Of a stretch of DNA of 11,950 bases, positions 1 through 8,525 are shown piece after piece. Position numbers and translations under genes: made by a program. Each line of letters starts with the position of its first letter. Positions within the stretch are counted from its first letter, which is position 1. The DNA comes from Candidatus Altimarinota bacterium (GTDB lineage: Bacteria; Patescibacteriota; Gracilibacteria; BD1-5; UBA6164): positions 1 to 11,950 of the forward strand of contig JAMOOA010000087.1 of NCBI GenBank assembly GCA_027066255.1. Direction: 5' to 3'. Under the pieces are notes generated by a model. That model saw nothing but the letters and a program-made list of their open reading frames with translations, did not search any database and was not told where the DNA came from.

Positions 1-916
1 CTTTATTGTCTATTCCTTGCGTCTTTCCTTTTCTTTCTCACTTTCAACCCTCACTTCCATGTCCTTTCCTGTTTTTCATTTCTTCGCTACTCACCACACT
101 TGGAAGCTCTACTCCTTGTCCTTCAAGTCTCTCAGCAAGTTTATAAGCAAGTGATCCTCTGGTTTCTAAATCACTTTCTGATAAAAATTCATCTGTCTCA
201 ATATCTGTAGAGAAATCGTTTTTCTCAAGTGCTTTCAAAAATGCTCTGAGATGATTATATGAAGCACCTCCTATCTTTGTAAATACTATCTTGAAATCTT
301 CATTATCTGTGTTTTTTATAGCTTCTTCTATATCTTCTATATCAAGAACCTCTATCTGAACTCCTACTTCTAGAGCTTCCTTAAGTCATTTTTCTCCATA
401 AGCCTTGAGCTCCTCAAATGTAGATTGGAGTTCTCCATAATCTGTAGGAACATCTAAGTCATATCTATTTAAAAGAGTTTCTACTGCATCCATATGTTTT
501 TGTTCAGAGTTTGCAATCCTCTGGAAAGTTTCTTCCCCGTAAAGTTCATAGAGATAATTGTACGCATCTCTTGCGACCATTTCTTCACTGTATCCATATA
601 AAAGTATTTGTTCCTCTTCTTCTGTAAGGTCTGAAAGTGGAATACCTTCTAACATGTCTCCTTTGGTATCTCATCCCTGTCCTCTTTCAAATCACTTACT
701 CCCTTGACCTGCTTCACCATCTCTCAGACTTTGCATATATGTCTGCCTTTCTTCTTGATTCATAGATTGAACCTCTTCCCTTTGCTCTTGTGTAAGATTC
801 TTCCCCACTCATCTTCCTTGCCCATTCCCCTGTCCATAAGCAGAGACTGAGGTAATTGATACTGTTAATATACTCACTGTAGCTATAGTAGCTAGTAATA
901 CTTTGTTTGCTTTCAT
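1..916 (-). CDS. Exported ferritin-like DUF2202 protein, C-terminus cut by window edge
   Basis: At least 305 codons read from ATG at 916 and run off the left edge. Residues 1-26 form a signal peptide (MKANK basic start, hydrophobic core, VSA before the likely cut at Y27). Residues 27-86 are rich in Gly, Gln, Glu and Arg, with a GQGNGQGRG stretch and LTQEQREEV. Residues 90-235 match the DUF2202/ferritin-like AB2 type of four-helix bundle: carboxylates and histidines recur on the helices (EEMVARDAY, NSEQKHMDAVE, EVGVQIEVLDIED, ASYNHLRAFLKAL). Family knowledge suggests a diiron or metal-binding, possibly redox-protective role outside the membrane; the exact reaction is unknown. The tail after residue 280 is Gly/Lys-rich low complexity. 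At least six in-frame UGA codons are read as Gly. An upstream in-frame ATG exists (1006), but it would bury the signal peptide, so 916 is preferred. No Shine-Dalgarno site is visible. Confidence 0.85.
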
Positions 917-1020
917 AATATATAAACTATTATTAAAATAAATATGTTTTCTGAAGATTTCTATCTCTTCACACACTAGTACGAGAATCTGAAAATTTTC
1001 TTTCAAAAAAGAACAAAAAA

Positions 1021-1049
1021 ATAGAGAGAAAAGTAGTTTTTCTCTCTAT
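1021..1049 (-). terminator. Rho-independent terminator of tyrS
   Basis: A perfect 12-bp inverted repeat (ATAGAGAGAAAA, 5-nt loop, TTTTCTCTCTAT) starts 20 nt after the tyrS stop codon. On the minus strand it is followed by a T-rich run (complement of the A-rich 1006-1020). It separates tyrS from the DUF2202 gene downstream. Confidence 0.85.
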
Positions 1050-1069
1050 ATAGATAAAATTTCTGTAAT

Positions 1070-2350
1070 CTATTTTTTCACTATTCTATAATTTTTCTTT
1101 CCTTTTCTGATAAGAAGAAACTTTCCATCAATAAAATCTGCTGAGAAATCATAGTGCCCATCCTCTATCTTTTGTTCATTGATATGAAGCGCTCCGTTCT
1201 GGAGACTCTGACGAGCTGTTCCTCCAGATTGTTCCAGTCATGACTGGGTAAACATCCCAAAGAGGTTTTGATCTGTGTACTGTATCCCTCCTATTTCTTG
1301 GTAAAACAGCTCAAACTCTTCACTTGATAATCACTTGAGAAGTTCGAGTTTATCTTGGCTTCCAAAAAGAAATTCTGATATCTTCTCACTTACTTCAGCT
1401 TGAGGTTTCCCATGAACCATTTCAATAATAGTTTTTGCGAGGAACTTTTGACCCTGTCTTTTTTCTGGGACTTTTTCATGTTCCTGTACTACCTCAGATA
1501 TATCTTCATCTGAAAGAAAACTAAAGAGCTTGAGATATCTCTCTATGTCAGCATCAAGCGTGTTGATAAAGTATTGATATACTTCATAGGGAGAAGTTTT
1601 TGCTTCGTCGAGCCAGACAGCATTTCCTTCGGACTTCCCAAACTTCTTTCCATTAGCATCGACTATAAGTTTATTGGTTACCCCAAATACCTCTGCTCCA
1701 TCTTTTTTTGAGACAAGTTCAATACCTGCAAGGATTCCATCCCATTCATCACTTCCTCCTACTTCAAGAGTCACTCACTCATTTTTAAATAAATGATAGT
1801 AATCATATCCCATAATCAGCATATAACTGAACTCTGCGTAACTAATACTTTTATTTGGGTCGGTGATACGATCCTTTACTATACTTTTGTTTATCATCCA
1901 ATTTACCGTCATATATCGTCCTACTTCTCTGAGATAATCAAGGACATTCATATTTTTATGAAAATCGTAGTTATTCACTATTTCGTATTCCAGTTCTTTT
2001 CCAGTGATAGAAGCGACATTGTCTATCAGTCTTTTAAACTGTGCCTCTATCCCTGCCTGATTTCTTGCGAGGTCTTCTTCAGTAAGTATTGGTCTCTCAT
2101 CGTCTTTTCCACTCGGATTCCCAATAGTTGAGGTTGCTCCACCAACTAAGAGGTAGCATTTGTTTCCACGAAGCATGAAATGTACAGCCATCATAAGTGC
2201 AACAAAGTTCCCTATAGTCATAGAATTTGCACTACAGTCTACCCCAAAATAGAACTTCTCTCCTCATTTCTCAAATTGCTCAAATACCTTTTCATTAGTA
2301 AATTGATGAAGAAATCCTCTCTCTTCTAGGTCATTTCGTAAGTTTTTCAT
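1070..2350 (-). CDS. tyrS: Tyrosyl-tRNA synthetase with substituted active-site residues
   Basis: 426 aa, ending in TAG, the usual length for bacterial TyrRS. It should attach tyrosine to tRNA-Tyr in the cytoplasm. The class I catalytic domain occupies about residues 30-245, with LVGGATSTIGNPSGK, FSYMLIMGYD, VGGSDEW and the KMSKS-type loop KFGKS (236-240). An anticodon-binding region follows (TSPYEVYQYFINT, KRQGQKFLAK), then a C-terminal S4 domain (GGTARQSLQNGALHINEQKI; RKGKKNY near the end). N-terminal numbering matches Bacillus TyrRS. Y34, D38, K82, R86 and the equivalents of Y169 and D176 are kept. HIGH is TIGN, and T40, D78, Q173 and Q195 are replaced by Ser, Asn, Met and Glu. Four UGA codons are read as Gly, for example after EK at 28 and in NEG at 192. 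A paralog with altered specificity is possible, but the full domain set argues for a working enzyme. Confidence 0.93.
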
Positions 2351-2383
2351 ACTTGATATTTAAATATACATTTGTTACTCAGT

Positions 2384-2389
2384 AGTATA
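2384..2389 (-). promoter_or_regulatory. Candidate -10 element for tyrS
   Basis: TATACT on the minus strand, 33 nt before the tyrS ATG, in the 103-nt divergent spacer shared with the regulator gene. No good -35 lies at normal spacing, so this is a weak call. Confidence 0.3.
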
Positions 2390-2417
2390 GTGAAAACTCA
2401 AAAAACAAAAATATATT

Positions 2418-2444
2418 TTGTAAATATGATGGCTGTTCTATAAT
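2418..2444 (+). promoter_or_regulatory. Promoter of the HTH regulator, near-leaderless
   Basis: A perfect TATAAT (2439-2444) sits 9 nt before the ATG at 2454. A weak -35 is possible (TTGTAA at 2418, 15-nt spacer). If this -10 is used, the transcript would begin within a few bases of the start codon. Confidence 0.5.
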
Positions 2445-2453
2445 GAAACTATT

Positions 2454-3056
2454 ATGAAAAATCTAGACCTTTCAAAATTATTCGGATCCAAGTGTCGAGC
2501 AAAAATACTCGAGAGGTTTTTTTTGGAGCTAGAAGCTGGTGATGGGAAAGGATTTCATATGCGTGCGCTGTCACGTGACCTCGATGAACAAATAAACTCT
2601 ATCAAAAGAGAGTTGGATAATCTCAGTAACATGGGGATTCTCAAATATAGAGAAGAACTCAGAAAGAAGATTTTTTCAGTAAACACCAACTTTCTCTTCT
2701 GTGATGAGCTTAAAGATATTTTTCTCAAGTCTTACAACCCTATCGATGCTATCAGAAAGTTCTTCAAAACTCAGAATCTTCTTGAGGTCATTATCGTCAA
2801 CGAATCTGTAAAAAGAAAGCTGATGCAAGATGGAAAAAATATCCTCGATATATTCCTCATCGGAGAAATCGACAAAGATGAATTCAATGAATTTATGGGA
2901 ACTATCTTCTACAACAAGAAAGTGAAGTACGCTATCATTTCCACTGAAGATTTCTACAATAGACTTGAGTATGGAGATAAACTCATTCAAAATATTTTGA
3001 AAGAAAAAGGGAATGTCTATCTAAAAGATGCCCTACATGTGAAAGAGAAATTTTAA
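2454..3056 (+). CDS. Predicted winged-helix transcriptional regulator with nucleotidyltransferase-like tail
   Basis: 200 aa with no in-frame UGA. Residues 1-75 look like a winged helix: a helix around KCRAKILERFFLEL, then HMRALSRDLDEQINSIKREL as the likely helix-turn-helix, then a wing (LKYREELRKKIFSVN). Residues 108-195 (LEVIIVNESVKRKL, ILDIFLIGEID, KVKYAIISTEDFYNRLEYGD, then a Leu/Ile-rich helix) resemble the degenerate nucleotidyltransferase-like fold attached to such HTH domains in many archaeal and candidate-phyla proteins. The usual GSxxxG...DxD catalytic signature is absent, so it probably acts as a DNA-binding protein or ligand sensor rather than an enzyme. It is transcribed divergently from tyrS, so control of tyrS or of itself is possible but is only inference from position. 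The start is fixed by the -10 just upstream and the lack of earlier in-frame ATG. Confidence 0.75.
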   Translation: MKNLDLSKLFGSKCRAKILERFFLELEAGDGKGFHMRALSRDLDEQINSIKRELDNLSNMGILKYREELRKKIFSVNTNFLFCDELKDIFLKSYNPIDAIRKFFKTQNLLEVIIVNESVKRKLMQDGKNILDIFLIGEIDKDEFNEFMGTIFYNKKVKYAIISTEDFYNRLEYGDKLIQNILKEKGNVYLKDALHVKEKF

Positions 3057-3062
3057 GGTATC

Positions 3063-3368
3063 TTATTCCTTACTTTCAGACAACCCTAGTTCAGAAAGAA
3101 AATCACTATCTGACATCATCTTCTTAAGCATACATAGATTGTAAATATTTATACCTTGGTACTCTTCCATCTTACTGAGCTTTTTCAGGATATAAACAAT
3201 AACATAAGGTCTCTCTCAAAGTTTTTTCTCAGGAGAACTATCAGTAGATTCATAACTTGTTTTCAAATACTTTAAAATACTCTTCTTAACATTTTCCACA
3301 AGAAAGTCTGGAGCAAGAGAAAAGTTATTTTTTGAATTCGTAGAATGTCGAGAATTGCAAGAAACCAT
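3063..3368 (-). CDS. Hypothetical small protein, 101 aa
   Basis: I do not recognise a family. The frame runs from ATG at 3368 to TAA at 3063 and contains one UGA (in KKLGERPYV), so it is split under the standard code. The N-terminal 20 residues are Ser/Asn-rich. The rest is Lys-rich and mostly helical in look (DFLVENVKKSILKYLK, YVIVYILKKLSKMEEY, LCMLKKMMSD), ending acidic (SELGLSESKE). There is no signal peptide or clear transmembrane segment. It lies 90 nt downstream of tsaD on the same strand and is convergent with the HTH regulator, with only 6 nt between the two stop codons. The spacer upstream is almost pure A/T. Later starts at internal Met codons cannot be excluded. Confidence 0.55.
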
Positions 3369-3458
3369 GAAGTAAAAATGTAAGATAAATTATTATTTTT
3401 ATTTAAAATTACTTTATAAGTAAAAATAGATAATAATCAAACTTTTTTGGTATAGACT

Positions 3459-4463
3459 TTACCACTTCTCAATTCAAACCGTTCCTATACGCTTCTCAAA
3501 CTGTCCATACTTCACTCGATAATACATTAGTATTCATATCATGGCAGCATTATCCATGCAGTATACTTTCTTTGTTGGACAAAAGAATGTGAATCCATTT
3601 TCTTTTGATGCTTCTGATATCCTGGCTCTTAAATCATCGTTAGCACTCACTCCCCCTGCGAGAAGGACTGTTTCTACTCATTTTTGTTTTGCTGCTTCTA
3701 TTATTTTATAACACAACACTTCGTTTACTGCTGCTTGAAATTCATAAGATATCTCTTGCTTATCTTGAAGAAAAAGTTTTCATCTCTTATCTACCTCACG
3801 CTTCACAGCACTCTTAAGTCCTGAGAAACTAAAATTGAACTGTGATTTATTGAGATAGGAACGAGGAAAGAGTTTTGAGGATACTCCCTTATACTCATCA
3901 GCTAACTTTGAAACTACAGGTCATCCAGGATACTCAAGCCCCATCATCTTTGCTACCTTATCAAAAGCCTCTCCTGCAGAATCATCTTGCGTTCCACCAA
4001 GCTTCTCCCTTGTCCACATATCTGACATATGATATATCTCATTATGTCCTCCAGAAACAGTGAGACACACTAGTGGGAATTCTATCTCAGATTCTTTTCG
4101 TTCTAAAAAATTAGAAAAGATATGCGCCTCGATATGATTGATAGAAAGAATCGGTATTTTTAAGCTGTGAGAAATCGTTGAAGCAACTGTTATCCCTGTC
4201 AATAAAGACGGAATAAGTCCGGGATGAGTGGTAACTCCGATATAATCTATGTCCTGAAGTGCAACATCCCCTTCATCTAAAACCTCTTGTAACACGTCAA
4301 AAATAGCATTCGCATGTTCACGACTCGCTACTTCCGGTACTACTCATCCAGTTTTATTATGTATCTTTATCTGGCTCGCTGTCGACATAGCAATTAGTCT
4401 CTCATCCTCAAAAAGAGCAATAGAGGTATCGTCACAGGATGTTTCAAATGCAAGGATTTTCAT
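3459..4463 (-). CDS. tsaD: tRNA N6-threonylcarbamoyladenosine transferase TsaD
   Basis: 334 aa, normal for the bacterial family (Gcp/YgjD/Kae1). It transfers the threonylcarbamoyl group from TC-AMP to A37 of ANN-decoding tRNAs, working with TsaB and TsaE, which are not in this window. The ASKHA fold is clear: MKILAFETSCDDTS at the N-terminus, HNKTGGVVPEVASREH (35-50), the metal-binding NHIEAH (H110, H114), TVSGGHNE (135-142), GEAFDKVAKMMGLEYPGGP (164-182), LLAGGVSANDDLR (267-279) and YCMDNAAMIG (301-310, D304 the metal/catalytic acid). The second Gly of both GGVVPE and YPGGP is encoded by UGA, as are several further glycines. It begins 4 nt after the hydrolase stop and has no Shine-Dalgarno site, so it is probably translated by coupling as the last gene of the long minus-strand operon. 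Confidence 0.96.
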
Positions 4464-4467
4464 ATGT

Positions 4468-5184
4468 TTATTTTTCTATAAATTCTAAAGTTCTTTCAAA
4501 TAGCTCTTTATACTTCCCTTCCTGAGTAAATCCATGATTTGCTCCTTTTATAATATAGGTCTCTATTTTGAGAATATCTGTTTGGATTCTTGTACTCAAG
4601 TGTCCTCAGTTTTCGGCATGAACAATAAACATATTTTTATAAGGAAAAGGAAAACTTTTAAGTGTATCAATATGATCTTCCTTACGATTTTGCACCATCT
4701 CTTCTGAGACAACAAGAGCCTTCCCATTTTTTGGGAGAAAGAGAAATACTTCTCACATTTTTATAAACGTCTTCTCTATTCCTGTGTTTTCAAAAGCAGG
4801 ATCCCAGAAAATACATTTTTTAATGTTTTGAGGAAGTCTCTTCATTCATATAACACTTGGTCATCCGAGACTATGAGAGATGAGAGAAATACTAGAGTAT
4901 GTTTGTGAAAGATGTTCACAAACATACTCTATATCTGTACTGTGAGTTGAAATACTACTTTCTGCAAGTTTTCTGTTTTTTTCGCCTCCATCATAAAGAT
5001 TAAAACGAAACACTTCGTATCATCTCTCAATAAAATATTCTTTTGCATTATAATAATGCGATTCATACATATCTCATGAGAGCCCATGAATAAATATAAG
5101 TAATTTCTGTGATTTTTTCTTCCAATTCAAAATCCCTTGTATTTCAAACCCATCTGATGTTGGAATATTTAAATGCTTTTCCAT
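4468..5184 (-). CDS. Alpha/beta hydrolase, serine hydrolase type
   Basis: 238 aa covering a complete small alpha/beta hydrolase domain. After the first strands comes the oxyanion-hole segment IFIHGLSGD (30-38). The nucleophile elbow is LISHSLGGPS (101-110), with S105 as the predicted nucleophile and Ser in place of the usual first Gly of GxSxG. The catalytic His is H217 in GANHGF, a typical ending. The acid is probably in VHAENGGHLS (188-197), where related enzymes have HGxxD; E191 is a candidate, which is unusual. No signal peptide is present, so it is cytoplasmic. It may be an esterase or peptidase-like enzyme; the substrate cannot be told. Six or more glycines are UGA-encoded, including ones in the HGLSG and SLGG motifs. 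It starts 2 nt after the pseudouridine synthase stop and ends 4 nt before tsaD. Confidence 0.85.
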
Positions 5185-5186
5185 AT

Positions 5187-6191
5187 TTATTCTTTTATTT
5201 TCTTAATAAGCTTTAGCATATCTGCTTTTAGCTTGGCTTCAAGAGATAGCTTCTTTTTTATTTGTGGATGAAAGAACTCTATCTTCCAGGCATGGAGCAT
5301 CTGACGAGTCAGTCAAAAATGCTTGAAAAAATAATGATTGAGTCATTTGTTTCCATAAGTGTTATCTCATAGAACAGGAGTTCCTATCGCTGCCATATGG
5401 ACTCGTATCTGATGCATACGACCTGTTTCTATAGTCACCTCAACCTCAGAAATAATCTGTTCTCCTTGAGGAAGTTGAAGAGTATGTTCTCTCAATACTT
5501 TGAAGTGCGTAATTGCTTCTTTTCATCACTCAGAAACTTGAACTTTGTTTTCATTGTGTGCGTTTTCAATACGCTTAAGTTTCTTAGTAATGCTTCCTGA
5601 GGATCGTGAAAATTTTCAAACACAAAGTGTAAAATACGTCTTTTGGATACTATTTTTCTTTCTAAAATCTTCTGAGAGTTTCATGAGGACATGTTTATCT
5701 TTCGCGATCATCACGATACCTGAAGTATCTCTGTCGATGCGATGAATAAGAGAAGGTTTAAAAGTAAGGCTTGAGTACTGGTCTCCCAGATAGTCTTGAG
5801 CCTGCTCTATGAGAGATACTTCTTGAGACTTGTGATCTGCTGGGTGAACATTTTGATTTGGGTTTTTATTTACAATCAAGAGCGCTTCATCCTCAAAAAT
5901 GATATCTGTAGGAAGTAGTTTCTCTGAGATAGTTGCTTTCTTTTGTAATGGAATTGTGGCTCTCAAATCTTCTATATCTGTGTCTGAAAGAAATACCTGA
6001 ACTTTTTCTCACAATTGAAGTTTATATTCATTATTCTTTTTTATTTTTTTCTCTTCTGTTGTAATAATTTTTATATTTCCCTTTCTATTAAGTTTATATA
6101 AAAACCCCAAAGTCGCGTTTGGAAAAAGTTTCTTAAGGAACTTATCAAGTCTCTGATCTGCGTCATTTGATGTAATAGAAAACTGTTGCAT
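5187..6191 (-). CDS. RluA-family pseudouridine synthase with S4 domain
   Basis: 334 aa. The N-terminal S4 RNA-binding domain is at about 8-62 (ADQRLDKFLKKLFPNA, LYKLNRKGNIKI). The catalytic domain follows, with IIFEDEALLIVNKNPNQNVHP (97-117), the signature HRIDRDTSG (150-158; D153 is the catalytic Asp), KTYFTLCVG and the C-terminal ETGRMHQIRVHMAAIGTPVLGD (255-276). The order matches RluC/RluD-type enzymes, which isomerise uridines in 23S rRNA; RluA-like tRNA targets are also possible, so I give no symbol. UGA encodes Gly at about eight places, including PVLGD and YGNKGL. I chose ATG at 6191 because MQQFSITSNDADQRLD gives the usual N-terminus; an upstream TTG at 6212 is in frame. It lies 36 nt after the PilX-like gene and 2 nt before the hydrolase, so it is probably co-transcribed. 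Confidence 0.93.
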
Positions 6192-6227
6192 AAAAGGATA
6201 ATCAAAAAACAAAGAAATATAGATTTT

Positions 6228-7109
6228 TTATTGAAAGACCGTAAAATCAAAAGCCTGATCAGTAGTAAGTTGTGGTACTCTCACAGTAAAGTTCTTTTGA
6301 AACCCATAAGATTTCCCCGCAATAGTAATATTGGTAAATCTTGTAGGGATAGAATCTCATCCTGTATCGATTTGATACTCTAAAAAAGGAATAGGTTTTG
6401 TTCCTTCCATAAACATATTTGCCAAAGGTGATATCCTCAATATACAATCATCTAAGAGACCAGTACAATTATTTAAATAGAAACTAGAAAAGACTCTACT
6501 TGTACCATCAAGCTCTAATCCTCCTCTTGCATTGAGAGTAAAGATTCCTCCATTTATATCAGTAGTCGTTATAAAATCTGTAAGATTCTCTGGAAAAAGA
6601 GTATTACTCGTACTAGAAAGTTGCCGTGTAAGGATTGTAGTAGTTGCATCTCCCTCAACTTGTTGGTCTGAAAAATTTCCATCTTCATCAAAATCGGGGA
6701 CACGAAAATTAAATCTCATATTTGACCAACCATCTTGAATCATTCCTTTTCAAACCAAAAGCTGCAAAGGTTTTCCATATGCTATGGTATTCCAATCGTT
6801 ATCAAAAGGACTGTCTCACTCGTCTACGTCAGGGATGAGTGTTCCATTTGCATCTATATCATAGCTATAGTCACTATCCCCTGAAAACACTTTTGTATCC
6901 TCGTCTCAGAGATTATTTTGTTTCATATACCAGAGTGCTTGCTCTACCGCGGAATTTGCGAGATAAAAAGCCTTGGTAGAATTTTCTAGTCATTTTACAT
7001 TTTGAGCATATGGAATAATAAAACTCAATAAAAAAAGAGACATCGTTGAGACAAGAATAATAATAATAAGTCCGAATATTAGAGAAAAACCTGTGTTTGT
7101 CTTTTTCAT
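6228..7109 (-). CDS. PilX/GspK-like minor prepilin
   Basis: 293 aa. The N-terminus MKKTNTG followed by FSLIFGLIIIILVSTMSLFL is a type III (prepilin) signal: basic leader, cleavage after G7, then a long hydrophobic helix that anchors the pilin and packs it in the fibre. The usual Glu at +5 is replaced by Phe, as in tip-type minor pilins such as GspK. AFYLANSAVEQAL (47-59) is typical of PilX-like proteins. The periplasmic part has Asp-rich loops (YDIDANG, PDVDEGD, FDEDGNFSD) that look able to bind calcium, and one likely disulfide pair (C215, C222). Five or so UGA codons encode Gly. The gene follows the PilW-like prepilin by 3 nt. PilX versus GspK/ComG assignment is uncertain; a minor component of a type IV pilus or pseudopilus is the safe reading. 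Confidence 0.75.
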
Positions 7110-7112
7110 AGA

Positions 7113-8237
7113 TTAATTGTATTTGGTAGTAAGATTTATAGTCGTATTTATTTGAACCTCAGGAACACTTCCTTTCAGTCTCAATCTTTCTTTCCAGGAA
7201 GGAAGAATAGTCATAGAAATACGTAAATATGGTGATAAAAATGTAGAATCTAGATTATCAGCCCATGCAAGATTACTATCTTTATTGGGGTAAGCAGAAA
7301 TCTTTATGTTCTTAACATTGACGTTATCCCCGAGAATAGTGAGCCAATAGTTTTCACTATCATCCGTATCTACTGCTGGAGTAAGATCTGCAACAATTGG
7401 TGAACTTGTCCCATATACTTCTGGATCATAAATCCACGTGTCTATAATTCCATCATTTTGTGTTACATCAATGATACTTGAAGAATGATCGTTTCACCAA
7501 TCTACTCCCTTAAGTCTCAAAAACTGTATCGTCCCAAAACATCCATCTCCAGTAGGAGTTCTTGGATTACTAAAGTCACATATTGCTGAAGCAATTTTAT
7601 TTGGGTCTTCCTGTACATACCATCTAAAAAATGTTCTTGAATCTCAAGACTTTCCTATGAGATATATCTCTGAAATTTCTCCATCTACTCAAAAAACACT
7701 AGGTCCATTTCCGAGGTAAAGGTCATCGTCATCACCCAAAATACTTCCATCTCCATCTTCGTCTCCTCCATCCCCATCAGCATCAGAGTTGTAATCAATA
7801 AACTGCTCTGGATATTGACCATATAAAAATTTATCCCCAAGAATACTAGCTCCTGCATCATTATGTGTTAAGATGCATCCATCATTTCACATAAGAGAAG
7901 TATTTCAGCTAATACAGTGAACTAAAGAATTTGCTCCATTCCCAAAGCTTGTAAGCGTGTCATAATGTCCAGAAAGATACGTGCTATTTCAGATATTTTT
8001 TCTCTGAAAATATTCTTCATAATCAAGAGTTCCCCCTGATTTCACTATTTCGAAAAACCTCTCTGAAAAATAAAATGCTTGTTGCTCAAGCTTCGTTTTC
8101 TCCATAAGTTTAATTCTCCCAATCCCAACAGCATTGACTGCGTAAAGTCAACTAATCGTTACCATAGAAACAATCGTAACTCCTAGGAGGATTTCAATGA
8201 GAGTAAATCATCCTGTATAGGATTTAATATTTTTCAT
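7113..8237 (-). CDS. PilW-like type IV prepilin with Asp-rich loop
   Basis: 374 aa. MKNIKSYTGG then FTLIEILLGVTIVSMVTIS is a textbook prepilin N-terminus: cleavage after G10, Phe at +1 and Glu at +5 (E15). G10, the residue before the cut, is itself encoded by UGA. The exported domain contains an acidic run at 148-172 with repeated DxDGDG-like units and two pairs of cysteines (C108/C121 and C220/C233) that could form disulfides. The domain is large compared with a major pilin, so a minor pilin such as PilW is likely; the precise class is inferred. It is translated ahead of the PilX-like gene with a 3-nt gap, as in common minor pilin clusters. About ten UGA codons are read as Gly. Pilus assembly ATPase, platform protein and prepilin peptidase are not in the window. 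Confidence 0.8.
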
Positions 8238-8242
8238 TTCTT

Positions 8243-8500
8243 TTATATTTTAAATAGGTACCTCCATAGATCCGAAAAAAAAGAAGTAAGTTTGAGTCCA
8301 GAAGGGTTTCTCCAAAAGTACTTTGGCCAATGACGAAAAAGAAAATCTAGAAAACAGAAAAAGAGATTATCTTTTTTTACCACTTCTTTTTTTCCAAAAA
8401 ATATCCCCATACTACGAGGAACACTCAAAAGAGAACTTATAACAAATATAATACTATCAAGAAAAGTATTTGATATTTTTTTCCTCTTTCTTCTAGCCAT
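8243..8500 (-). CDS. Hypothetical 85-aa basic, hydrophobic protein heading the pilin operon
   Basis: I do not recognise a family. It starts MARRKRKK, then a hydrophobic stretch (TFLDSIIFVISSLLSV, about 12-27) that could be one membrane helix with a positive N-terminus inside. A Phe/Trp-rich segment follows (FFCFLDFLFRHWPKYFWRNP) that may lie on the membrane. There is no prepilin cleavage site and no UGA codon. It ends 5 nt before the PilW-like start on the same strand, and the operon promoter candidate lies upstream. Position suggests a role with the pilins, but nothing in the sequence proves it. Its short length leaves some doubt that it is translated. Confidence 0.5.
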   Translation of the reverse strand: MARRKRKKISNTFLDSIIFVISSLLSVPRSMGIFFGKKEVVKKDNLFFCFLDFLFRHWPKYFWRNPSGLKLTSFFSDLWRYLFKI

Positions 8501-8525
8501 TTATAAAGTGTTATTTGGATGTATT

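Noticed and set aside
1793-2131. A 112-codon open frame on the plus strand
   Set aside because: It lies fully inside tyrS on the opposite strand, and tyrS has clear family motifs.
1070-2350. tyrS as a pseudogene split by stop codons
   Set aside because: All interruptions are UGA at Gly-compatible positions, and the domains are continuous from start to S4 domain.
3369-3458. Imperfect A/T inverted repeat after tsaD as a terminator
   Set aside because: The arms contain almost no G or C and mismatch, so stability would be very low; a real terminator cannot be claimed.
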